DNA of 45,298 nt from an uncultured Collinsella sp. GTDB taxonomy: Bacteria; Actinomycetota; Coriobacteriia; Coriobacteriales; Coriobacteriaceae. Each line of letters starts with the position of its first letter. Within the stretch, counting starts at the first letter, position 1. Location: positions 1 to 45,298 of the forward strand of contig UREZ01000003.1 in the NCBI GenBank assembly GCA_900547025.1. The letters run 5' to 3'. A model generated the notes under the pieces. It had not been told where the DNA came from. It saw only the letters and a list, made by a program, of their open reading frames with translations, and ran no database searches. The position numbers were made by a program, and so were the translations under genes. Shown here one piece after another: positions 1-6,854 of the stretch.

Positions 1-26
1 AAATGCGGCCCGCGCAGCGTCGAGCC

Positions 27-54
27 GTTACGCGGTTTGGTAAAACCGCGTAAC
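27..54 (-). terminator. Stem-loop just after lacC
   Basis: A perfect 12-bp stem (gttacgcggttt, 27-38, with aaaccgcgtaac, 43-54) and a 4-nt loop lie one base beyond the lacC stop on the minus strand. There is no T-run, so it may be an mRNA 3'-end stabiliser rather than an intrinsic terminator. The sequence gcgcagcgtcga beside it (12-23) recurs next to the stem-loop after lacB. Confidence 0.6.
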
Positions 55-55
55 C

Positions 56-991
56 CTAAAGCTCCGTTACTTCAACGTTGTTGTAGATCTCGTCCCAGCG
101 GTCCATGACCAGGTGGCCGGTCTTGGGATCCATGGCGTTGAGCTTACCGCAGGTATTGGCGGTCTTGAGCACGGTGACGTCGTCGGCACCAGCAGCAATG
201 GCATGCGCAAAACCGGCAATGGTCGAGTCGCCGGAACCCGTCGCGTTCACAGCCGCAATCGCGGGCGTCTTGGCGCGGAACGCGCGGCCCTCATGGAAGC
301 CCACCGAACCGGCAGCGCCCATCGAAACGACGACCCAGGGGATACCGGCAAAGCGGTCATCGGCGGCAAGCGCCTCGCGCAGGGCATCGACATCATCGGT
401 CGTAAAGGACGTACCCAGCAGGCCGTTAATCTCGGTCAGGTTGGGCTTTACGAGCTCAGGCTTAGCGTCAGACTCCAGCGCGGCCTCCAGCGATGCACCC
501 GAGGTGTCAAGCAGCACCTTGGCGCCCGCCTCCTCGGCGATCTTGACGAGCTCGGCATAGTAGCCGGCATCGACGCCACGCGGCAGCGAGCCCGAAAGCG
601 TCACGACGTCCGCCTTCGCTGCAAGCTCGGCAAACTTGGCCGTAAAGGCCTCGAGCTCGGCCGGGGCGATCTGCGGGCCGCTCTCCAGCAGCTCGGTCTG
701 ATTACCCTCGTGCAGGATATTCAGGCAGATGCGCGTCTCACCAGCAATAGGCACAAAGTCGTTCTTGACGCCGTCGGCATCCATAAGCTCGGCCATATAG
801 GCACCCATGTGGCCGCCGAGCAGGCCGGTCGCGAGCACGTCGTCACCCAGCTGCAGCAGCACGCGACTCACGTTGAGGCCCTTGCCGCCAGCGGTCTTTT
901 CGGGTGTCACACGGTTAACATCGTCGATGATCAGCTTGTCGAGCTGATAGCGCGTATCAATCGACGGGTTCATGGTAACGGTCAGAATCAT
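56..991 (-). CDS. lacC: Tagatose-6-phosphate kinase (LacC, PfkB family), copy 1
   Basis: The product should phosphorylate tagatose 6-phosphate with ATP to tagatose 1,6-bisphosphate in the cytoplasm. The 311-residue protein has the PfkB features: a start resembling known LacC proteins (MILTVTMNPS), the GGKGLN motif at residues 35-40, and the C-terminal ATP/anion-hole motif GSGD at 252-255, where D255 is the expected catalytic base. The start at 991 is preceded by ggaacaggagttcaac, a good ribosome site; an in-frame start further upstream lacks support. It is the last gene of lacA-lacB-lacX-lacC. A second copy of identical length lies at 24764-25699. 1-Phosphofructokinases are close relatives, so substrate choice rests mainly on the neighbouring lacAB genes and on family resemblance. 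Confidence 0.9.
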   Translation of the reverse strand: MILTVTMNPSIDTRYQLDKLIIDDVNRVTPEKTAGGKGLNVSRVLLQLGDDVLATGLLGGHMGAYMAELMDADGVKNDFVPIAGETRICLNILHEGNQTELLESGPQIAPAELEAFTAKFAELAAKADVVTLSGSLPRGVDAGYYAELVKIAEEAGAKVLLDTSGASLEAALESDAKPELVKPNLTEINGLLGTSFTTDDVDALREALAADDRFAGIPWVVVSMGAAGSVGFHEGRAFRAKTPAIAAVNATGSGDSTIAGFAHAIAAGADDVTVLKTANTCGKLNAMDPKTGHLVMDRWDEIYNNVEVTEL

Positions 992-1044
992 GTTGAACTC
1001 CTGTTCCGGGGCGGCATAACCCGCCCCAAACATACGATAGCTCG

Positions 1045-1926
1045 TTAAAGGATCTCGATCTCAAAGCCGCGGGTGACGGTCTCTCCCGGCTTGGCCACCA
1101 GGCAGCCGCGCTTGTGCTCCAGAATATCGTCCTCGTCGGAGCAGGTGGACAGGCCGCCCCACGGTTCCACGGCCACAAAGTCGCCCTCGGGCTTGCTCCA
1201 CACAATCAGGTATGGCATATCGGGGAACGTCAGGCGCACGCCCTTGTCCTCGGTTTTCTTGGTAAGCGTAACCACGTGGCTCTCGAGCACGTCAAAGATG
1301 GTCTCTGCGAAGTCAAAGAGTTCGTGGGTCAGCGGCAGGTCATGGCCAACCATCGGGTTCTTGCTGCGATGCTCAACATCAATCAGGCCCGTCGAGGGAA
1401 CGGCAGTACAGAGCTCGGCGGCCTCGCGCTGCTCAAAACGGAGCTCGTAGTCGTCGTAGGACTCGCCCTCGTCAAGCGGGCACTTAAAGCCAGGGTGACC
1501 GCCCACAAAGAACGGCATGTCCTCGGTGCCCTCATTGGTCACCTCGTACGACACGGCCACCTTCTCCGCATCGATCGTGTAACGAGCAACGATCTTAAAC
1601 GGATACGGGTACTGCTCGAGCAACTCGGCATGGCCGGCAGAGCTTAAGCTCAGCACAACCATGTTGTCGCTCTGCTCCTCGAGCTTCCACTCCTGCTTGC
1701 GAGCAAAGCCGTGGCGGGCGAGCTTGACCTCGCGGCCGCCCATGGTCATTGCGCGACCGTCACGAAGGCCGCCGCAGATCGGGAAACAAATGGGTGCCTG
1801 GCCCGACCACACCGCCGGGTCGCCCTGCCACAGGTACTCACGGCCGTTGGCCGTAATAGAAGTGAACGACCCGCCCGCCGTGCTCAGTGCCACGCGGATA
1901 GAACCGTTATCAAGAACAAACTCCAT
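1045..1926 (-). CDS. lacX: LacX-like aldose 1-epimerase family protein, copy 1
   Basis: This 293-residue protein belongs to the galactose mutarotase-like fold and resembles LacX, which accompanies lac-PTS/tagatose operons in lactic acid bacteria. The early segment GREYLWQGDP is characteristic, and a histidine in GGHPGFKCP near the middle fits the sugar-binding site. Its probable job is to interconvert anomers of a sugar or sugar phosphate ahead of lacC; the true substrate is unproven. The start at 1926 follows aaagggaaggctcct. The longer reading (MAGCRKKGKAP...) has no better ribosome site, and the paralogue at 25759-26640 has the same 293-residue length. It lies 53 bp upstream of lacC in the same operon. 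Confidence 0.8.
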   Translation of the reverse strand: MEFVLDNGSIRVALSTAGGSFTSITANGREYLWQGDPAVWSGQAPICFPICGGLRDGRAMTMGGREVKLARHGFARKQEWKLEEQSDNMVVLSLSSAGHAELLEQYPYPFKIVARYTIDAEKVAVSYEVTNEGTEDMPFFVGGHPGFKCPLDEGESYDDYELRFEQREAAELCTAVPSTGLIDVEHRSKNPMVGHDLPLTHELFDFAETIFDVLESHVVTLTKKTEDKGVRLTFPDMPYLIVWSKPEGDFVAVEPWGGLSTCSDEDDILEHKRGCLVAKPGETVTRGFEIEIL

Positions 1927-2160
1927 AGGAGCCTTCCCTTTCTTACGACAGCCCGCCAAGTCAATAGGGCTGATAGAAAACCGGCCCGCGCCCCCTCACA
2001 GAAACGCGAGCCGTCAATTGAAAAGCTGCAAATCGCCAAGTACAGCCAAGAGCGAAGCACTCAAGCCAAGCAAGCAAACGTGTTATCGGAGCAGCTCGCC
2101 GTACCAGAACACTTCGCAACAACAGGGGCGATCTCACAGGTCACTCAAACGTCAGCGAGC

Positions 2161-2262
2161 GACGCTCAGGTGCCCTAGGTCGCCGCGAAAGAGGAGCGAC
2201 GCGTACTTCATGTACGCGAGCGACGGTTTGAGCGGCGAGATGGGGTGCCTGAGCGCAGCGTC
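2161..2262. repeat. Large imperfect intergenic hairpin
   Basis: In the gap of about 370 bp between lacX and lacB, gacgctcaggtgccc (2161-2175) pairs with the region ending ggggtgcctgagcg, and the two arms of about 45 nt close on a perfect tip, gcgtacttcatgtacgc. I see no coding potential in this gap. Confidence 0.65.
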
Positions 2263-2269
2263 GACCGGT

Positions 2270-2291
2270 CCGGCGTTCGGCAGAACGCCGG
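2270..2291 (-). terminator. Stem-loop after lacB
   Basis: A perfect 9-bp stem (ccggcgttc with gaacgccgg) around a 4-nt loop follows the lacB stop by 7 nt on the minus strand. It has no T-tract. Placed inside the operon, it may set the relative amounts of the lacAB and lacXC messages. Confidence 0.55.
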
Positions 2292-2298
2292 AACCTAA

Positions 2299-2823
2299 TT
2301 AGTCGTGATACTCGCCGCGGTCCCACTTCTCGAGGAACTCGTCAAAGAAGTGCGGGTCAGCCTGAGCCTCGGCGTCGGCCTTGTTGCAGGCATCGATCTT
2401 GGCGATCAGGGCGTCGTGCTCGGGAGTCTTCTCGTAGGGCTCCTCCAGGAAGGCAAGCATGATATCGGCCATCAGGAACTCGCCGGTGATCTTGCCGCCA
2501 AAGCCCACGATGTTGGCGTTGAGCTCGCGACGGGCATACAGGGCAGAGGTCATGTCGCGGACCAGGGCGCAACGGGCGCCGGGAACCTTGTTGACGGCGT
2601 TGGTGATGCCGATGCCGGTGCCGCACAGGGCCACGCCAAAGTCGGCCTTGCCGCTGGCAACGGCCTCGCCCACGGCCTTGCCGTAGATGGGATAGTGCGT
2701 ACGGGTGTGGCTGTAGGTGCCGCAGTCGAGCACCTTGTAGCCAGCCTGCTCCAGGCGGTCGGCCAGATAGATCTTCTCGTCCGTAACGATATGGTCGCAA
2801 CCGATTGCGATGGTCTTCTTCAT
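2299..2823 (-). CDS. lacB: Galactose-6-phosphate isomerase subunit LacB
   Basis: LacB pairs with LacA to convert galactose 6-phosphate to tagatose 6-phosphate in the cytoplasm. The 174-residue product is a very close match to firmicute LacB: it opens with a GCDHIVTDEK segment, has the RpiB-type CGTGIGI motif with the likely catalytic cysteine at residue 67, carries NAVNKVPGARCALVRDMTSA, and ends QADPHFFDEFLEKWDRGEYH, almost identical to the staphylococcal protein as I recall it. Length is normal (about 171 residues). The ATG at 2823 follows cagacgaaaggacgttctg. lacA is 63 bp upstream. Such conservation between an actinobacterium and Firmicutes fits an old horizontal transfer, though that is inference. 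Confidence 0.95.
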   Translation of the reverse strand: MKKTIAIGCDHIVTDEKIYLADRLEQAGYKVLDCGTYSHTRTHYPIYGKAVGEAVASGKADFGVALCGTGIGITNAVNKVPGARCALVRDMTSALYARRELNANIVGFGGKITGEFLMADIMLAFLEEPYEKTPEHDALIAKIDACNKADAEAQADPHFFDEFLEKWDRGEYHD

Positions 2824-2886
2824 CAGAACGTCCTTTCGTCTGAATTCACAAGTTGAGGTAGAAGTTCGAGTTCTCGGTGGCTCTCG

Positions 2887-3315
2887 TTAGGCCATCTTGT
2901 TGAGCATGTCGACACGGATCTGGTGACGGCCGCCGGCGTACTGTGCACGCAGGAACTCGCGGGCGATCTTCTTGGCGACCTCGGTGCCCACAACGCCCGG
3001 GCCCATGGTGACCATGCGCGAGCCGTTGTGCTCGCGGGTCATGTAGGCGGAACGCTCGTCGGAAATGTTGGCGACGACCATACCCTTAATCTTGACGGCG
3101 GCCATATAGGAGCCGACGCCGTACTTATCGAATGCGAAGCCCTGGGAATCCTTGTGCTCCAGCAGGTCCTTGGCAACGGCGGTCGCGGAATCGACAAAGT
3201 CCGCGGCAGGGGTCTCGGAATAGTCGACGACCTCGTGACCGTCGGCGATGAGCATCTCCTTGATGGACTCCTTCATCGACATACCGTCGGCATCGGAAGC
3301 GATTACAACCCTCAT
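2887..3315 (-). CDS. lacA: Galactose-6-phosphate isomerase subunit LacA
   Basis: This is the partner subunit of LacB in the tagatose-6-phosphate pathway, of the RpiB/LacA/LacB family. The 142-residue product lines up with known LacA across its whole length: DFVDSATAVAKD, SDERSAYMTREHN and the C-terminal GGRHQIRVDMLNKM are all typical. It has no cysteine in the position used by LacB, as expected for LacA. The start at 3315 has a strong ribosome site, aaggaggatgtc. It is the first gene of the minus-strand operon; the 300-bp upstream region carries gaac-rich inverted elements and an accgttcacgg site at 3487-3497 that also occurs before the PTS genes. Confidence 0.95.
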   Translation of the reverse strand: MRVVIASDADGMSMKESIKEMLIADGHEVVDYSETPAADFVDSATAVAKDLLEHKDSQGFAFDKYGVGSYMAAVKIKGMVVANISDERSAYMTREHNGSRMVTMGPGVVGTEVAKKIAREFLRAQYAGGRHQIRVDMLNKMA

Positions 3316-3486
3316 GACATCCTCCTTGAGAGATACGCAGGTGCGTAGTTTCTGTTTGGAAGTGTTGAATCGCGTTCAGGTCCGGGCATCTGAATGTGCG
3401 GTTCTTCACTGTTCATGTTTATTTGAACACATTCGAACAGCGACTGCAACCATTATTTGTTTATCTTTGTTCTTTTTTGAACAAAC

Positions 3487-3497
3487 ACCGTTCACGG
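3487..3497. promoter_or_regulatory. ACCG-TTC-ACCG-type site upstream of lacA
   Basis: accgttcacgg, the reverse complement of the ccgtgaacggt found upstream of lacF (5422-5432). It lies in the lacA leader, among further gaac/gttc elements (for example tgttcttttttgaaca at 3468-3483) that may be the lac repressor operator. Confidence 0.5.
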
Positions 3498-3557
3498 ATG
3501 ATTGCTGACCGTTTGGACCCGGCGCGGACGTAGCGACCATGTGTTCAACAAACAAAA

Positions 3558-3586
3558 GGGCGGCCGAGAACGTGTCTCGGCCGCCC
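3558..3586 (-). terminator. Terminator of the membrane-protein gene
   Basis: A 12-bp perfect stem (gggcggccgaga/tctcggccgccc) with a 5-nt loop is followed on the minus strand by TTTTGTTTG. It ends the message of the gene at 3623-4654. Confidence 0.85.
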
Positions 3587-3622
3587 TTCGGCGGTATTCC
3601 CCGGTATATACAGCTGTTTTAG

Positions 3623-4654
3623 CTACTCGGACTGCCCGCCCTTTTTGGCGTGCTTGGAAGGAGCGCTCAAGAAACGGCCCGTCAAATAGTTCGCCGGGCC
3701 GGAAATATCGATCCCCAGCAGCACGTGTCCTAGCCATAGGAACGCCACGAGCACCAGCAGCGGGATAACGCACGAGGTCACGATCATCACGATGACACCT
3801 TCAATCAGATCGGTCACCTGCTGCACGATCTCGTCGGTCATCTGCTTGGCGCCGCTGGTTACCGACGTGACCAGGCTCGAGGCCCCATCGGTCAACTGCT
3901 CGAGCACATTTTTTGACTCCGTGGCCTCGGATTTTTTCTTGTTCGATTTTGAGCTGGTCTCGGCTGACTTGTCCGTGGTGTCGGCCGCGTCCGCAGCGTC
4001 CGCAGCCTTTTGCTCAGCTTGCTCACTACTTACGCGATACGTTTCGTCGACCTTTTGCGACACCCATACGCTTGCAGGCACCAACGCCATGCTGATCATG
4101 GCGACCACCAGCACGCGCGTCGCCACACGGCGCAGGACGGCGCTCGTGCTCCAGCGCCCGTGAATGCCGAGCGACACCGCAAAGAGCACCAACGCAAACG
4201 GGATTAAGATGCCCAGGCCAACCGACCACAAAATGGTTAGCAGGTATTTCTCGAGGTAGAGCACAGCAAGCACGATACCAAGGTTGCCTGAAAGCTGCGC
4301 GAGCTGCTCGGCAACTGGCGTTCCCGTATCGCCCGGCAGCGCAGTGATACCCGCAGATAGGGCGACGCACGAGGTTGTGAGCGCCAAAACATTGCCCTTC
4401 TTTTGATCGATGACCTCGATGGTAGAGTCCCAAGTTTTGGTATCGGCAAAATGCGGACGAGCTACAAAGCCCGACAGCAGCGCCAGTACCACGAGCGCAA
4501 CGATAAAGCCAATCTGCAGCTTTTTGTTTGCGCACACGACATCGGACAGGCTGGGCTGCAGCTCGGTTACCGTCGTATGCTCGGTTATCTGGACAGGACG
4601 CCCATGAGCCATCTCGTGCGCATCTGTCTTTTGAATCAATCCGTTGTCCGGCAT
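3623..4654 (-). CDS. Membrane protein of unknown function
   Basis: I do not recognise the family. The 343-residue product has hydrophobic segments near residues 47-64, 88-106, 124-165 (probably two), 180-198 and 285-310. Between the last two lies a low-complexity, Ala/Asp/Ser/Lys-rich stretch of about 60 residues (roughly 212-255), followed by an amphipathic region rich in Val/Thr. The C-terminus is basic. The start at 4654 follows an excellent ribosome site (gaggaggtg with 5-nt spacing). Its own terminator follows and a long non-coding gap precedes it, so it is probably a separate transcription unit with no functional link to the flanking lac genes. Confidence 0.7.
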   Translation of the reverse strand: MPDNGLIQKTDAHEMAHGRPVQITEHTTVTELQPSLSDVVCANKKLQIGFIVALVVLALLSGFVARPHFADTKTWDSTIEVIDQKKGNVLALTTSCVALSAGITALPGDTGTPVAEQLAQLSGNLGIVLAVLYLEKYLLTILWSVGLGILIPFALVLFAVSLGIHGRWSTSAVLRRVATRVLVVAMISMALVPASVWVSQKVDETYRVSSEQAEQKAADAADAADTTDKSAETSSKSNKKKSEATESKNVLEQLTDGASSLVTSVTSGAKQMTDEIVQQVTDLIEGVIVMIVTSCVIPLLVLVAFLWLGHVLLGIDISGPANYLTGRFLSAPSKHAKKGGQSE

Positions 4655-4758
4655 TTGGACACCTCCTCATTCCGGCCTGCATTGCGGATGGAAGTATACC
4701 CACCCATCGAAAAACCGAACGGGAGGGCGTGCAGAAGCTCCAAGACTGTCCCCAACGA

Positions 4759-4789
4759 CTAGTCGTTTAAGAACGTCCCCAATGACTGT
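4759..4789. repeat. Dispersed 31-nt repeat, copy 1
   Basis: ctagtcgtttaagaacg followed by tccccaatgact. Its inverted near-copy lies at 23165-23195 at the end of the orphan EIIB gene; the two agree at about 27 of 31 positions. Confidence 0.6.
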
Positions 4790-4799
4790 CTCGGGATGA

Positions 4800-4864
4800 G
4801 TTGCGGTGGAATAGGGTTTGTTTTGTGCCCGCCGGCCCCTATTCAGTCCCTATTTCACCGCAAC
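4800..4864. repeat. Inverted repeat between lacF and the membrane-protein gene
   Basis: gttgcggtggaataggg (4800-4816) pairs with ccctatttcaccgcaac (4848-4864), with one mismatch in 17. The loop carries a second ccctatt. It is not a T-tailed terminator; the lacF terminator lies just to its right. Confidence 0.65.
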
Positions 4865-4883
4865 TTGGAGGAGGACAGAAAAA

Positions 4884-4908
4884 GCCCTGCCGCGGGTAGC
4901 GGCAGAGC
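4884..4908 (-). terminator. lacF terminator
   Basis: Stem gccctgccgc/gcggcagagc with a short loop, followed on the minus strand by TTTTTCTG, about 30 nt beyond the lacF stop. Confidence 0.85.
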
Positions 4909-4939
4909 TTTTGGAAGGGGACTTGGTTGTGAGGGCTCG

Positions 4940-5278
4940 TTAGGCGAGCTTGGCCTCGAGCTCGGCGATGCGCTTGTAGGCATCGATGGTAAAGCGGGTC
5001 TGCTTCTCCAGGATCATAGTGGTCATGAGGGTGTCCTGAGCGTGAGCCATGATGAAGGTCATCTCCATCTCGCCACCGCCGGCCTCCTGCGAAAGCAGTT
5101 TGGTCTGCGTGTCGTGGGCACCGATGAGCGCATCGCTGGCATCCTTGTGCAGCTGTTCGGCCTTCTCAAAGTCACCCTCGCGAGCAGCATCGAGCGCTGC
5201 AAGCAGATCGGTCTGGGCGTCACCTGCGTATGCGACGATCTCGAATCCAACCATCGAGATTTCTTCTTTGGTTGCCAT
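4940..5278 (-). CDS. lacF: Lactose/cellobiose-type PTS EIIA (LacF)
   Basis: LacF carries phosphate from HPr to the EIIB domain of lactose-type permeases. The 112-residue product has the family length and the phosphorylation motif MAHAQDTLMT, with the phosphoacceptor His at residue 79 and the metal-coordinating Asp at 82. The start at 5278 follows aaaggaacg. It stands alone with its own terminator, and no other lactose-type EIIA is visible in the window, although three EIICB genes (6855, 11625, 17041) need one. Its leader has two tgaacggt sites (5402-5411, 5422-5432) shared with other PTS promoters here, which suggests common control. Confidence 0.92.
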   Translation of the reverse strand: MATKEEISMVGFEIVAYAGDAQTDLLAALDAAREGDFEKAEQLHKDASDALIGAHDTQTKLLSQEAGGGEMEMTFIMAHAQDTLMTTMILEKQTRFTIDAYKRIAELEAKLA

Positions 5279-5421
5279 ATTGCGTTCCTTTCACATATGA
5301 ACCAATGGAGAGCATCGCGTCCGGGCATACGCGCTGCGTTGTGTATGACAGAAACAATAACATTCAAACAAAAAAGAACAGCTCAAAACGTAATTTCGAA
5401 CTATGAACGGTCACTTTTCGC

Positions 5422-5432
5422 CCGTGAACGGT
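5422..5432. promoter_or_regulatory. CGGT-N3-CGGT-type site upstream of lacF
   Basis: ccgtgaacggt, with a second partial copy (tatgaacggt) 20 bp to the left at 5402-5411. It lies between lacF and the divergently controlled lacI1 region. Confidence 0.5.
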
Positions 5433-5492
5433 TTTTAAACCAATCTGAACAATATCGAACACAATTATCGGCAACCCAAACAGAGCCGCACC

Positions 5493-6497
5493 CTAACGCA
5501 AATCGCGCACCGTATCGCCCTCGACGAGTACGCCCGGAAACAGCATGTGCTCCACACCGGGTTCAACGCCCTCGGCACCGGCGATCTTATCGACTGCCCA
5601 CATGCCGACACGCTTGTTGTCAAAGCGCACGGTGGCCAGGCGACGATCGGGCACGATGTCGCCCAGACTGTCATCAACACCCACCACGCTCACGTCCTCG
5701 GGCACGTGCTTTCCGCGCGACTCGAGTCCGCGAATGCAGCCGTAGGCCATGGCGTCGTTGGAAGCATAAATGGCCGTACAGGTCGGATCGTCCGCCAGAG
5801 CCTGACCGGCAGCATACCCGCTCTGTGCCGTCCAATCGCCACGAACGAGTCGCGGTGGCTCAGTGCCATGCGCGCGCAATGTCTCGCGCCAGCCTTCCTC
5901 GCGCCGCATGCCCGAAAGCGAGCGCTCGGGACACGAGATAAAGTGCACGGTCTTGTGTCCCTGCCCCAGCAAGTACTCGACAACCTGGCGTGAGCAATCG
6001 AGCTGATCGTTATCGACCGTCGAGCACAGTGGGTGCTCCAGCATGGTAACGAGCACCGTCTGCATGCCAGGTAGCGGCTCGAAGGTGCCAAAGTCCGCCG
6101 GCATGCGATTCATGATCACGACCATGCCGTCTACCGGCAGCGCGCTCATACGCGACGATGCGCTCTCGAGGGTATAGGGATGTCCATCTACTTTAGTGAG
6201 GGTGATGGCATAGCCATGTTTGTCGGCCGCGGCGGCAAAGCCCTCCATACGGTCGAGGTTGCCGGTACCGGTAATGTTGAACATGGCGACGCCGACGGTC
6301 TTAAACTTGCCACGGCGCAGCGATCGACCGGCGAAATTGGGGCGATACCCCAGCTCGCGCATGGCGGCACGCACGCGTTCCTTGGTCTCGGGGCGCACAC
6401 TGGGCGAATCGTGCACGGTGCGCGAGACCGTCTGCTCCGAAACGCCCGCGAGGCGCGCCACGTCTTTGACGGATACCGATTTTTTAACAGCGGCCAT
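5493..6497 (-). CDS. LacI-family regulator 1, divergent from lacE1
   Basis: A sugar-responsive repressor or activator of the LacI/GalR family with 334 residues. The N-terminal helix-turn-helix (about residues 8-27, VKDVARLAGVSEQTVSRTV) is followed by the hinge region (NFAGRSLRRGK) and a periplasmic-binding-protein-like effector domain; the C-terminal part has YASNDAMAYG and VSVVGVDD, standard for the family. The ATG at 6497 has only a modest ribosome site (agaaag). It reads away from lacE1 across a 357-bp control region holding an inverted pair of aacgttgccatt sites, its likely operators. A paralogue at 10338 controls the second lacE-lacG module. The effector is unknown; lactose 6-phosphate, galactose 6-phosphate or allied sugars are plausible. 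Confidence 0.88.
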   Translation of the reverse strand: MAAVKKSVSVKDVARLAGVSEQTVSRTVHDSPSVRPETKERVRAAMRELGYRPNFAGRSLRRGKFKTVGVAMFNITGTGNLDRMEGFAAAADKHGYAITLTKVDGHPYTLESASSRMSALPVDGMVVIMNRMPADFGTFEPLPGMQTVLVTMLEHPLCSTVDNDQLDCSRQVVEYLLGQGHKTVHFISCPERSLSGMRREEGWRETLRAHGTEPPRLVRGDWTAQSGYAAGQALADDPTCTAIYASNDAMAYGCIRGLESRGKHVPEDVSVVGVDDSLGDIVPDRRLATVRFDNKRVGMWAVDKIAGAEGVEPGVEHMLFPGVLVEGDTVRDLR

Positions 6498-6609
6498 AGG
6501 TCGATCTTTCTATGTCAACGATGCCATTGGTGGCACCCTACGCAGTCAAATGAAACGTCTTCAAGTATATCTAACGCCTCCCCCACCATACGCTCACCAC
6601 CCAAAACCT

Positions 6610-6620
6610 ACCGTTCACCG
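6610..6620. promoter_or_regulatory. ACCG-TTC-ACCG site, lacI1/lacE1 control region
   Basis: accgttcaccg, a direct repeat of ACCG spaced by TTC, in the divergent promoter region. Confidence 0.5.
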
Positions 6621-6654
6621 ACATTTTTGCTTCCCCAAACGGCTTTTTGCGCCC

Positions 6655-6674
6655 AAATGTTAACGTTGCCATTG
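6655..6674. promoter_or_regulatory. Candidate LacI-family operator 1 of lacE1
   Basis: aaatgttaacgttgccattg. Its reverse complement recurs with one change at 6775-6795. The core aacgttg-cat is shared with the palindrome upstream of lacE2. Confidence 0.6.
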
Positions 6675-6774
6675 TGCAAACACAGAGCCACCGGGCGGCT
6701 CAAACGTTTACGCATAAGGAATCGACGGTTCGCAGGCACAGGAACCACCGGTTCGCGTCTTTTTTTGTGTCGCA

Positions 6775-6795
6775 AAATGGCAACGTCAACATTTT
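6775..6795. promoter_or_regulatory. Candidate LacI-family operator 2 of lacE1
   Basis: aaatggcaacgtcaacattt, inverted relative to the site 120 bp to the left and ending 60 bp before the lacE1 ATG. Two such sites at this distance could support DNA looping. Confidence 0.6.
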
Positions 6796-6854
6796 GGCAA
6801 CCGAACGTCAAAAGCTACCATCGTTGCTAACCCACCGACTCTTAGGAGCATTGC

